Positions 51,686 to 60,956 of a stretch of 64,000 nt of DNA are shown piece after piece. Made by a program: the position numbers and the translations under genes. Positions within the stretch are counted from its first letter, which is position 1. The number at the start of each line of letters is the position of its first letter. Source of the stretch: an uncultured Gemmiger sp. (GTDB lineage: Bacteria; Bacillota; Clostridia; Oscillospirales; Ruminococcaceae); contig CALXAH010000004.1 of assembly GCA_944386225.1 (NCBI GenBank), forward strand, positions 95,439 through 159,438, written 5' to 3'. Under the pieces are notes generated by a model. The model did not search any database and was not told the origin of the DNA. It was given only the letters and a program-made list of their open reading frames with translations.

Positions 51686-51719
51686 ATTCTGGATGAACAG
51701 AAAGGAGAGAAAATCGTTT

Positions 51720-54700
51720 TTGCCCACCTATAAAGAACTGCGAGCGTTGGCTGATACACTGGTTGAGAATGTTACCCGGGACAGTACCAGCTGGAAAGAG
51801 TTTTTGGATTCTGCGTCCTATACTTACGCATATTCTTTTGCAAACCAGTTATTGATCCATGGCCAGCGCCCCGGGGTCACGGCAGTTGCTACCATGGAAT
51901 ACTGGAACAGGAAAGCGCAGCGATGGGTCAGCCGTGGCAGTCGTGGAATTGCGATTCTGGATACACATACAGAGCGCAGCCGACTGCGGTATGTGTTTGC
52001 CATAGAGGATACTCATGCAAATGTGTCTGTGCCCGAAGCCATGCCCTGGGCTGTTACAGATACGAATCGGAGCGAGCTGATCACACGGCTTTTGCAATCT
52101 CACAGTGCGCAAAGCCTGCCGGACGCCATCCATTTTTGGGCGGCGGAATGCATTGCGCAGCGGCGAGTTATGTTTGCACAGGCGCTGAGCCGCGCCGTTA
52201 CGGGTTCTCAGCTGGAACGGCATGATGCAGAAGAGCAGCGCCGCATGTTGGAGGACCTGATCCAGCGCAGCGTTGTTTACATGCTGCTTCGCCGCAGCGG
52301 GATGCAAATGGAGTATGATGCGGCTACAGCATTTGAATCGGTAACCGAGTTCAACACAATCGCGGCCGCGGTCATGCTGGGCAGCGCTGTGCAGCAGGTT
52401 TCCCGCCCGATGTTGATGGAACTTGGCCGTGTGGTGCGCCAGATCGACAGCGTTGCCAAAGAGCATGAGACCGTGCATACTACAATTGGAGAACAGAAAA
52501 CGCTGAATGACCATAAGGAGGCGACAGAGGATGACCATGACCTACACCAACATCAACGGGTATCAGATCCCGAACCTGACATTGGGCGGACAACCAGCCG
52601 ATCCAATCGGGAAATACGGGATGCTGCGCAGGGAGTTTCTGAGAGAGAACGCCCCCGAGCAATTCGAACTGATGAGCATCCAGGGAACGCTGTATCCGCA
52701 TCTGATCGAGATCGACAGAACCGTGCATCAGCAGGTGGAGCAGACAGTAGCGCAGTTAGCACAGAAGAGCAAGATGCCGGACCGCAAGTCCGATCCGCTG
52801 GGCTGGACACAGTGGATGAACAGCCTGAAAGTTCAGGCGGAAGAACTGGCGATGCCGATGCTGTACGCCCTGTAACCGAATATCTTTCACAGGCAGAGAG
52901 TGACAAGTCACCCTCTGCTTTTTTATTGCCCGCCGTGCCGGAACATCTTCTTGACGCGGCGCTGGCGGTTGGTGGGCCCGGGCGTCGGCCCAATGAAGAA
53001 ATCTATGCATATTTTGAATCGCATAAGGACGATGCAGAGAGATGCAACTATTTAAGCGGAATCTATGACGACGCCTACTGCGAGTTTTATGCGGATGGCG
53101 TTCGACTGGGGTGCAAAAAAGAACCGGAAGGGTTGTGGATCTGGAAAGGAAACTTTCTTACCCGAACCAACGAAAGCCGTGTAACCTGGCAAACAGCTGT
53201 GTCTGGCATTGAAAGCCTGATGCAGCGGGGCAAGTTTGTTGCCCCGCTTCGGCTTCCGGACGCGCAGCAAGAAGCCGCCGAAACAATTGCCGCGCAGCTG
53301 CAGTTTCTCCCCGAGGAACAAGTACCGCCTGTGGAGAAAAAACTCCCGCCCCGACCGCTTCCTATTCCACAAAAGGATACCGAAGGTAAAATCACAGAGC
53401 AGGAGATCGAACGCGCACTGCGGAACGGCAGTGGATTTCAAAATGGAAAGCTGCGGATATTCCGGCGTTTATCGCAACCGGTTCCGCCACCGGAAGAAGA
53501 AACAGCGGCTTGGCTGAAAAAGGAGTATGGGACTGGCGGGCAGTCATGGACATTTCTTGACGGAATGAGCGGGTGGCTGGACTACGATTCAAAAGGTTTT
53601 GAAATTCAATACGACACCGGAGACCGCAGACTGACCCGGCACTTTGGATGGAAAGAGATGGCCCGGCGTCTGACGCAGCTGATTCGCCAGGGTGGGTATT
53701 TCACAGAGCAGGAGACAGAGAAATACACCGTCTGGCTGCGGGAGCAGGAATCCCAGGAGGCACAGGCACGGTCAGAACAGGAACTTGCCGAGTCTATGAT
53801 CCGGGATTTTTGCGAGAGAAATGCGTTTTCAGAACCAGATTTTACAGACCCTACGCATATATCTCTGGCGTATTCCACTACCGGTGACGGAGACCATGAA
53901 ATCACAGTCTATGCGAATCTGGTACGTTATGAGATCATTCTTCAGGTGGATGGAAGGATGGTAGAATCCCGCCAATACAGCAGCAATGCGGAACTCGTGG
54001 ACAAAGAACTGGCGAATATGGAGTTCGCTGCCTTGATCGCTGATGCTGAGGCGGCATTTGAAAAGCGGCCGACACAAGAGCCGGTATCGACACGTCTCTG
54101 CGTTGTAGACGACGTGGTCTATCTGGAGAACGGCACACCATTTGTGATCCAGGATATTGGCGAACAATCCATTCTGGTATGCGATAAAGCGGTACCGTTG
54201 TTCAGCCGCAGCATTTCTCGCGAGGAATTTTCCCGGCTTTTGAAACGGGATGAACGCAACCGAAACCTGCGCGCTCCGGAACAGGCAGAACCGGTTCCGG
54301 AATCGGAACCGCTCTTTGAAGAGGGCGACACGTCCTTTGTGGAACAGGTGATGGCAGATGCCAAAGCCTTGTCCGAACCCTTTACGTATGAGCCGATCAA
54401 CTATACAGCGCCTTACCGTCCTCAAATACCCAGTGGCCCGAAAGAGAAATTTGCCGTCAATGTAGCAGCGATCCGGCTGCTGAAATCCATTGAGCAGCGT
54501 GTTGCAAATGGGGGAATGCCTGCAAATGCCGACGAACAATCCGTACTGGCGCAATACTGCGGATGGGGCGGACTGGCCGATGCCTTTGACGAGAACAAAA
54601 CTGCCTGGTCACAGGAGTATGCCGAACTGAAAGCCCTGCTGACCGAGAGCGAGTATCAGGCAGCGCGCAGCAGTACACTGACCGCTTTTTTTACTCCAGC

Positions 54701-57700
54701 CGAAGTAATCCACCCCATGTATCGGGCGCTGGAGCGTATGGGCGTACACGGAGGAAACATTCTGGAACCCAGTATGGGGACCGGTGCATTCTTTGCCCAT
54801 AAGCCAAGCAGCTTTGATCAAAACAATGCAAAATTGTATGGCGTTGAGCTGGACGATCTGACCGGCCGCATTGCAAAGCAGCTATACCAGAAAGCGCGCA
54901 TACAGATCACAGGCTTTGAAAAAGCAACTCAGCCTGACAGTTTCTTTGACTGCGCGGTGGGGAATGTGCCGTTCGGGGATTTTTCCGTGATCGACCGCCA
55001 ATACGACAAGCTGCATTTCCGCATCCATGACTATTTCATCGCAAAGACCATCGATAAGGTGAGAAATGGCGGTATTATCGCGTTCATTACGACCAGCGGT
55101 ACCATGGATAAGAAAAATGAGGAGGTGCGCCGCTACATTGCCGCCCGCTGTGATCTTCTCGGTGCGGTGCGGCTGCCGGATACTACATTCAAGCGCAATG
55201 CCGGTACGCAGGCTGTGGCGGATATTCTGTTTTTACAGAAGCGTGACCGGATCGTGGAACGGGATGAGCCGTGGCTGCATCTGGGTGAAACAAAGGATGG
55301 CATTCCGGTCAACCAATATTTTGCTGATCATCCTGAAATGGTATGCGGCACCATCAGAATGGTCAGCGGCCCGTATGGCCAGGTACCTACCTGTGAACCC
55401 AGTGGCGATGGTACCTTGGAGGAACAACTGGACAGGGCTCTGGGCAATCTTTCCGGAACGCTGACAAAGGAGGAGGCTGTGCAGGAAGAACCTGGAGCAG
55501 CGGACGAGGATACAATCGAAGCTGACCCGGATGTACGCAATTTCAGCTACACAATACAGGATGACAAAATCTACTTCCGCACCAATTCCATAATGCGGCG
55601 GGTAACGTCCGGTGTTGCAGCAGAAAGCCGCATCCGAAAGCTGATCGGGCTGCGGGACACGGTGCGCCAATTGCTTACGGCCCAATTGGATGACCATCCG
55701 GATGAGGAAATCCAGCGCCTGCAACAGCAGCTGAACTCCCAATACGATGCCTATCACCGTCAGCATGGCCTTATCAACAGCCGAGGCTCTGCTCAGGCAT
55801 TTCAGGATGACAGTAGTTACTACCTGCTTTGCTCTCTGGAAGACATTGATGAAGAAGGGCGGCTGCGCGGCAAGTCCGATATGTTCACCAAACGGACGAT
55901 CCGCAGCGCCCGGCCTGCTGAACGGGCTGATACAGCCAGCGATGCGTTGGCCCTGTCTATCGGAGAAAAAGCGGGCATTGATATGCCGTATATGATGCAG
56001 CTCACCGGCAAGACAGAAGAACAGCTGGCCGAAGAACTGACAGGCGTGATCTTCACAGATCCTATGGAAAAGGGGCTGGACGGAAAGCCCATCTACCGTA
56101 CAGCGGATGAGTATCTGTCCGGCAATGTGCGTGAGAAGCTGGCTGTGGCAAAACTGGCAGCCCAAACCAATCCTGCTCTGCGTGTTAATGTGCAGGCACT
56201 GGAACAGGTACAGCCGAAAGACTTGGAGGCAAGTGAAATTGCCGTTCGTTTGGGGGCAACCTGGATTGAACCTGCGATCATCAAACAGTTCGCAGATGAA
56301 TTGGTGGATGCGCCTTCGGTATCCCGGCGGCTGGTGGAGGTTCACTACGCACCTTATACCGGTGTGTGGAACATTTCCGGAAAAAGCTGCACAGGAGGGA
56401 ACGTAAAGGCACTGGTTACCTACGGAACAAACCGGGCGAATTTTTATCACATTCTGGAAGAGAGCCTGAACCTGCGCGCCATCCGCATTTTTGATATGGT
56501 GCGAGACGCGGAGGGGATGGAACGCCCGGTGCTGAATCAGCAGGAAACGCAGGCAGCGCAAGCCAAACAGCAGCAGATCGAGGAAGCGTTCAAGGAATGG
56601 ATCTGGCAGGATCAGACCCGGCGGCAGCAGCTGGTACGGTTATATAATGAGCGATTCAATTCCACGCGGCCCCGTGAGTATGACGGCAGCCATATCCTGT
56701 TTCATGGTATGAACCCGGAGATCGTTCTTCGGCCGCACCAGCGCAATGCAGTCGCGCACATTCTGTATGGCGGCAATACTTTGCTGGGCCATGTGGTGGG
56801 TGCGGGCAAGACCTACGAGATGGTGGCCGCTGCTATGGAAAAGAAACGGCTGGGATTGTGCAGCAAAACCCTGATCTGTGTACCCAACCATCTGACTGAG
56901 CAGCTGGCATCTGAAGCGCTGCAGCTATATCCCAATGCCAACATTCTTGTGGCCAAGCGCACAGATTTTGAACGGGCAAACCGGAAACGATTTTGCGGGC
57001 GTATTGCCACCGGCAATTATGACATCATCGTGATCGGGCACAGCCAGTTTGAGAGAATTCCGCTTTCTACGGAGCGGCAGGCTTCCTATCTGCAGCGCCA
57101 GATTGACGAAATAGTGGAACAGACGGCGACTCTAAGACAGGAGCGGGCAGAGAAGTTCACAATCAAGCAGATGGAGCGGACCCGCAAACAGCTGGAAAAA
57201 CGGTTGGCCAAGCTGAATGATACGGAACGCAAAGACGATGTGGTCACCTTTGAGGAACTGGGTGTGGACTCCCTGATGGTGGACGAAGCCCATATGTTTA
57301 AGAATTTGATGTGCGTTTCCAAGATGCGCAATGTGGCCGGCATCAGCCAGAGCGAAAGTCAGCGGGCAAGTGATCTGTTGATGAAAACCATGTACCTGGA
57401 TGAGATCACTGGTGGACGAGGTGTGACCTTTGCCACCGGTACGCCGATCAGCAACTCCATGACCGAGTTGTATACGATGATGCGGTATCTGCAACGGCAT
57501 ACGCTGGAACAAAAGGGGCTGGCTATTTTTGATGCCTGGGCCTCAACATTCGGAGAAACCGTGACCGCAATCGAATTGGCACCGGAAGGTACCGGTTACC
57601 GGACAAAGACCCGTTTTGCCCGGTTCTATAATCTGCCGGAACTTATGAGTTTGTTTAAGGAATCGGCAGATATCCAGACAGCAGATATGCTGAAACTCCC

Positions 57701-59219
57701 AGTACCGGCGCTGGAGGGCGGTAAACCCACCAATGTACAGTTGAAACCAAGTTCGATCCAAAAAGAAATGGTAGCTGAGCTGGGAAAACGTGCCGACACG
57801 GTGCGCAACCGGGAAGTAGACCCATCCCAGGATAATATGCTCAAGATCACAAACGATGGGCGCAAGCTGGCATTGGATCAGCGCCTTATTGATGAAACTT
57901 TGCCGGATGATCCTGGCAGCAAGGTGAATGCCTGTGTGGAACGAGTTTTTTCCATCTGGGAGCGCACGAAAGCCAACCGCTCCACACAGTTGATTTTCTG
58001 TGACCTCTCCACACCAAAAGCCGGAGTTTTCAACGTGTACCACGATGTTCGTGGAAAACTTATAGCACTGGGAGTCCCGGCAGAGGAGATCCAGTTCATT
58101 CATGATGCCAATACGGAGACCCGAAAAGCCGACCTGTTCCGGAAGATGCGCAGTGGCGCAGTACGGATATTGATGGGGAGCACAGCGAAAATGGGCGCGG
58201 GAACCAATGTACAGAAGAAGCTGATAGCGCTGCACCATCTGGATGTTCCCTGGCGGCCTTCGGACATTGAGCAGAGAGAGGGACGCATGGTGCGTCAGGG
58301 GAATGAAAATAAGGAGGTGGCAATCTACCGGTATGTGACAGAAGGAACATTCGATGCCTATTCCTGGCAGCTTATTGAGAACAAGCAGAGATTTATCGGT
58401 CAGATCATGACAGGCAAGAGTCCTGCCCGATCCTGTGATGACATGGATGAAGCTGCGCTGTCCTATGCCGAGGTCAAGGCGCTGGCAGCGGGAAATCCGG
58501 CCATCAAGGAGAAGATGGATCTGGATATTCAGGTTACGAAGCTTCGCACACTGAAGGCGCAGTATGCCAGCCAGAAATATCGGCTTGAGGATGCTATCAC
58601 AATTGCCTATCCCCGTGAGATTCAGCGCACAAAAGGGATTATTGCCAACTGTCAGGCTGACGCAAAGACGATCCAGGAAAATACACGCATAGACCCTGAA
58701 GGAAAGGAGATCTTCTCGCTAAGTATTCAGGATACGGCATATGATACGCGGGAAAATGCAGGAAAGGCGCTTCTGGAACTGGTGGGAACAGCCATGGACA
58801 GCGAACAGCCGGTACCGATTGGCAGTTACAAAGGACTTACGATACAGGCGGTGTATTTACCTTTTGAAAAAGAATTTCATGCGCAGCTTGTCGGTGCGGG
58901 CGTCTATGATGTAACGCTGGGGGCGGATGCTTTGGGCAACATTATCCGCCTTACAAATGCAGCAGCCTCTATGCAAAAGCGAATCGAGTCATCACAGGAA
59001 TCGCTGCGGCAGCTGGAAAAACAGTTGCAGAACGCTCAGGAGGAACTGCAAAAACCATTTGCTCACGAACAGGAACTTGCCGACAAGAGCAAACGTCTGG
59101 CGGAACTGAATGCCCTTCTGAATATGAACGAAAAGGAAAACGCAATTGACAGTGTCCCGGATGAAGAAAGTCAAGCGTGCCAGCGGGCGATCCGTCAGCC
59201 TGGACATCAAGTGAGGTGA
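51720..59219 (+). CDS. Giant ArdC-like / N6-adenine methylase / SNF2 helicase protein
   Basis: This protein of about 2,499 aa is of the LtrC-like kind found in clostridial ICEs. Residues 1-100 resemble an ArdC N-terminal ssDNA-binding domain (YAYSFANQLLIHGQRPG). A charged linker at 270-385 overlaps tnpV in another frame. Two small ICE-specific domains follow (400-700). A methylase domain spans about 905-1190 with SAM motif ILEPSMGTGAFF and GNVPFGDF at the catalytic site. A SNF2-like helicase spans about 1660-2230: Walker A VGAGKTYE, VDEAH, and REGRMVRQGN. A coiled coil ends it. A GTG at 51651 is in frame but starts inside a terminator hairpin, and the ATG at 51693 lacks a binding site, so I choose the TTG at 51720 behind AAAGGAGAG. 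A role in modifying and remodelling element DNA during transfer is inferred. Confidence 0.85.
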   Translation: MPTYKELRALADTLVENVTRDSTSWKEFLDSASYTYAYSFANQLLIHGQRPGVTAVATMEYWNRKAQRWVSRGSRGIAILDTHTERSRLRYVFAIEDTHANVSVPEAMPWAVTDTNRSELITRLLQSHSAQSLPDAIHFWAAECIAQRRVMFAQALSRAVTGSQLERHDAEEQRRMLEDLIQRSVVYMLLRRSGMQMEYDAATAFESVTEFNTIAAAVMLGSAVQQVSRPMLMELGRVVRQIDSVAKEHETVHTTIGEQKTLNDHKEATEDDHDLHQHQRVSDPEPDIGRTTSRSNREIRDAAQGVSERERPRAIRTDEHPGNAVSASDRDRQNRASAGGADSSAVSTEEQDAGPQVRSAGLDTVDEQPESSGGRTGDADAVRPVTEYLSQAESDKSPSAFLLPAVPEHLLDAALAVGGPGRRPNEEIYAYFESHKDDAERCNYLSGIYDDAYCEFYADGVRLGCKKEPEGLWIWKGNFLTRTNESRVTWQTAVSGIESLMQRGKFVAPLRLPDAQQEAAETIAAQLQFLPEEQVPPVEKKLPPRPLPIPQKDTEGKITEQEIERALRNGSGFQNGKLRIFRRLSQPVPPPEEETAAWLKKEYGTGGQSWTFLDGMSGWLDYDSKGFEIQYDTGDRRLTRHFGWKEMARRLTQLIRQGGYFTEQETEKYTVWLREQESQEAQARSEQELAESMIRDFCERNAFSEPDFTDPTHISLAYSTTGDGDHEITVYANLVRYEIILQVDGRMVESRQYSSNAELVDKELANMEFAALIADAEAAFEKRPTQEPVSTRLCVVDDVVYLENGTPFVIQDIGEQSILVCDKAVPLFSRSISREEFSRLLKRDERNRNLRAPEQAEPVPESEPLFEEGDTSFVEQVMADAKALSEPFTYEPINYTAPYRPQIPSGPKEKFAVNVAAIRLLKSIEQRVANGGMPANADEQSVLAQYCGWGGLADAFDENKTAWSQEYAELKALLTESEYQAARSSTLTAFFTPAEVIHPMYRALERMGVHGGNILEPSMGTGAFFAHKPSSFDQNNAKLYGVELDDLTGRIAKQLYQKARIQITGFEKATQPDSFFDCAVGNVPFGDFSVIDRQYDKLHFRIHDYFIAKTIDKVRNGGIIAFITTSGTMDKKNEEVRRYIAARCDLLGAVRLPDTTFKRNAGTQAVADILFLQKRDRIVERDEPWLHLGETKDGIPVNQYFADHPEMVCGTIRMVSGPYGQVPTCEPSGDGTLEEQLDRALGNLSGTLTKEEAVQEEPGAADEDTIEADPDVRNFSYTIQDDKIYFRTNSIMRRVTSGVAAESRIRKLIGLRDTVRQLLTAQLDDHPDEEIQRLQQQLNSQYDAYHRQHGLINSRGSAQAFQDDSSYYLLCSLEDIDEEGRLRGKSDMFTKRTIRSARPAERADTASDALALSIGEKAGIDMPYMMQLTGKTEEQLAEELTGVIFTDPMEKGLDGKPIYRTADEYLSGNVREKLAVAKLAAQTNPALRVNVQALEQVQPKDLEASEIAVRLGATWIEPAIIKQFADELVDAPSVSRRLVEVHYAPYTGVWNISGKSCTGGNVKALVTYGTNRANFYHILEESLNLRAIRIFDMVRDAEGMERPVLNQQETQAAQAKQQQIEEAFKEWIWQDQTRRQQLVRLYNERFNSTRPREYDGSHILFHGMNPEIVLRPHQRNAVAHILYGGNTLLGHVVGAGKTYEMVAAAMEKKRLGLCSKTLICVPNHLTEQLASEALQLYPNANILVAKRTDFERANRKRFCGRIATGNYDIIVIGHSQFERIPLSTERQASYLQRQIDEIVEQTATLRQERAEKFTIKQMERTRKQLEKRLAKLNDTERKDDVVTFEELGVDSLMVDEAHMFKNLMCVSKMRNVAGISQSESQRASDLLMKTMYLDEITGGRGVTFATGTPISNSMTELYTMMRYLQRHTLEQKGLAIFDAWASTFGETVTAIELAPEGTGYRTKTRFARFYNLPELMSLFKESADIQTADMLKLPVPALEGGKPTNVQLKPSSIQKEMVAELGKRADTVRNREVDPSQDNMLKITNDGRKLALDQRLIDETLPDDPGSKVNACVERVFSIWERTKANRSTQLIFCDLSTPKAGVFNVYHDVRGKLIALGVPAEEIQFIHDANTETRKADLFRKMRSGAVRILMGSTAKMGAGTNVQKKLIALHHLDVPWRPSDIEQREGRMVRQGNENKEVAIYRYVTEGTFDAYSWQLIENKQRFIGQIMTGKSPARSCDDMDEAALSYAEVKALAAGNPAIKEKMDLDIQVTKLRTLKAQYASQKYRLEDAITIAYPREIQRTKGIIANCQADAKTIQENTRIDPEGKEIFSLSIQDTAYDTRENAGKALLELVGTAMDSEQPVPIGSYKGLTIQAVYLPFEKEFHAQLVGAGVYDVTLGADALGNIIRLTNAAASMQKRIESSQESLRQLEKQLQNAQEELQKPFAHEQELADKSKRLAELNALLNMNEKENAIDSVPDEESQACQRAIRQPGHQVR
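52531..52875 (+). CDS. tnpV: TnpV-like protein, encoded out of frame inside the giant gene
   Basis: This 114-aa ORF lies wholly within the giant methylase/helicase gene in a different frame. ATG at 52531 follows AAGGAGG at about 52514-52520. The product begins MTMTYTNINGYQIPNLTL, then has PIGKYGMLRREFLREN and LYPHLIEIDRTVHQQVEQT, ending MNSLKVQAEELAMPML. This is the pattern and length of TnpV, first described on the Tn4451-type transposons of Clostridium, whose function is unknown. Both frames are open across the whole overlap. In the giant protein the same DNA yields a charged, low-complexity linker. Confidence 0.75.
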   Translation: MTMTYTNINGYQIPNLTLGGQPADPIGKYGMLRREFLRENAPEQFELMSIQGTLYPHLIEIDRTVHQQVEQTVAQLAQKSKMPDRKSDPLGWTQWMNSLKVQAEELAMPMLYAL

Positions 59220-59308
59220 ATCAGTACCATGAAAACAGAAAGGCGTACACTCTGCCGCCGATCACAACATATCCGGGATAGCCCCGGAATATAAGGAGGA
59301 GATCGTAA

Positions 59309-60013
59309 ATGAAAAAAATCCTGGGATTGATGCTGGCGGCATTTATGCTGGTCAGCTGCGCTTCACCTAAATCCATATCAGAGCCGATGCCATCGAACAG
59401 TGCACAGTCAACGCAGACACCGTCGATATCTCCTGAGCAAGAAGAGCAAGCTGAAATGGCGACTCCCACACCAACTGCTGAACCTACCGCAGTGCCGGGC
59501 ACCCCCGCCCCGGAGCCGCCTGATAAGACAGAATCCATACCAATCCCCGTGACGGATTCTGCTGTGCAGGAGCCAGTGGCAGCTACACCGGAACCAGTTG
59601 CTGCCGCAGATGGGGCAATTCCCTTTCATCTTGCGGCTAACACCGGTAAATGGTGGTATATCGACAGTACGGACAGCGCCTATCAAGCCACAGCAGATGG
59701 AATCAACGCCATCCGAGCTGACGCCGGATTACCGGCTCTGGCCTTGGACGATAGTTTAAGTACAGCTGCAAGCAGCCGCTGCGAGAGCTTTGTAGCCGGT
59801 GGCCCGTTTGACCATTCCGGTATGACTACTCGCAGCGAAATCTGTGCACGCGGCCCGATTGGCTCGGCTGCTGCTGTGTGTGAGGCGTGGAAAAATAGCC
59901 CTGCTCACTATGCCAACATCGTGAATCCCGAGTTTACGGCTATGGGAGTCAGTTGCTGGTTTTGTGAAGAGGATGGAAAGCAGTATACATATTGGGTTGT
60001 AACATTCGGATAA
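59309..60013 (+). CDS. CAP-domain lipoprotein
   Basis: This 234-aa lipoprotein has a signal peptide with lipobox VSC (Cys near residue 17 of MKKILGLMLAAFMLVSCAS), a Thr/Pro/Glu-rich spacer to about residue 105, and a CAP/SCP domain: GINAIRADAGLPALALDDSL, SRCESFVAGGPFDHSG with the conserved His, EAWKNSPAHYANIVNPEF and FTAMGVSC. CAP domains on mobile elements may act at the cell surface during mating or in host interaction. GGAGG precedes the ATG. Two Cys pairs in the domain suggest disulfides. Confidence 0.88.
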   Translation: MKKILGLMLAAFMLVSCASPKSISEPMPSNSAQSTQTPSISPEQEEQAEMATPTPTAEPTAVPGTPAPEPPDKTESIPIPVTDSAVQEPVAATPEPVAAADGAIPFHLAANTGKWWYIDSTDSAYQATADGINAIRADAGLPALALDDSLSTAASSRCESFVAGGPFDHSGMTTRSEICARGPIGSAAAVCEAWKNSPAHYANIVNPEFTAMGVSCWFCEEDGKQYTYWVVTFG

Positions 60014-60116
60014 GTGGCTTGTATTCCTTTGCCAACCAGGACATTTTGGTAGCTTGTCCAGATGGTCATATTGTGGTACCTTAAATCTATATAGTTATAG
60101 ATTGCGAGGGAAATCA

Positions 60117-60890
60117 ATGCAGGAGGAAGAAAGAGAGAAGAAGCATCTGGTCAATGATTATTTGCGCCCTAATCATATGCTGAAGTATTTTGGAGGGTTT
60201 AGTGCGTTATCGATGCCGGAACTTCAAAAAGCGCTTCATTCCGTTATAGGATGTGATAAGCGTGGTAAACCGGATATGTATGCTCTGGTAGATCAGAAGC
60301 TAATTGCCCTCGAGCATTTTGAGTTTGACGCATCTGCCATGACCCGAAAAGGAATGAAAGGCAAAAAGCAAGAAGCGCTTCTGCAGCAAACAATAGATTC
60401 GGCATTGCCCGAAGAATTTACAGCTGATGTTTTGCGATATGATCTTTCCTTTGAAAACTGGGTCAAGAACTTTGAAAAGTGCTTTTCGGAGCATTATGGC
60501 AAAATCGGCACGTACTGGGATGCTCTGGAAAAGAAGCTGGGAAGCGAATTGCCGCAGTCAAGGGTGATGGGCTTTTTCGTCGAAAATCAATATAGCCCAT
60601 TTGTTTATATGGACGATGGAATTTCAGAACTTCCGTATATTTGCACCCGCCAGTTTCTTGATTATTTCAGAGATAAAAAGGATGTGGATTTTATTCTCTT
60701 TGGAACCTACTGCGCTGGGGTACCACAGCTTTTCTATTTGGACCATCAGTATAGTATGCCTTACCAAGAGGCTGTGGACTTATTCACCACTCAGGACCCT
60801 CCCGTACTTGTTGCACTGAATGAAACTACTCTTTATGGGAGCTGTGCTTTTCTCCCCTCGGATCTTCTCCCGGATTCAGATATAGAATAA
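60117..60890 (+). CDS. Unknown protein
   Basis: This 257-aa soluble protein of unknown family starts at the ATG at 60117, after GCGAGGG. Its N-terminal third contains KRGKPDMYALVDQKLIALEH followed by FEFDAS, which faintly recalls PD-(D/E)xK-type nucleases, but the Lys of that motif is missing, so I do not assign it. It lies between the CAP lipoprotein and the large surface protein. Composition is nearer the backbone than the AT-rich cargo genes. Confidence 0.6.
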   Translation: MQEEEREKKHLVNDYLRPNHMLKYFGGFSALSMPELQKALHSVIGCDKRGKPDMYALVDQKLIALEHFEFDASAMTRKGMKGKKQEALLQQTIDSALPEEFTADVLRYDLSFENWVKNFEKCFSEHYGKIGTYWDALEKKLGSELPQSRVMGFFVENQYSPFVYMDDGISELPYICTRQFLDYFRDKKDVDFILFGTYCAGVPQLFYLDHQYSMPYQEAVDLFTTQDPPVLVALNETTLYGSCAFLPSDLLPDSDIE

Positions 60891-60956
60891 TAGGTTACAA
60901 TAAATATCTTTGTAGCGTCTGCAACAGCAGGCGCTTTTTCTTTTGGAGGAATGTAT

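Noticed and set aside
51651-51719. GTG or ATG starts for the giant methylase/helicase
   Set aside because: The GTG lies in the terminator hairpin of the upstream gene and the ATG at 51693 has no binding site. The TTG at 51720 follows AAAGGAGAG.
52507-52875. A frameshift or decay of the giant gene at the tnpV overlap
   Set aside because: The giant frame is open from 51720 to 59219 with recognised domains on both sides of the overlap, and the TnpV frame has its own start and stop, so overlap fits better than damage.
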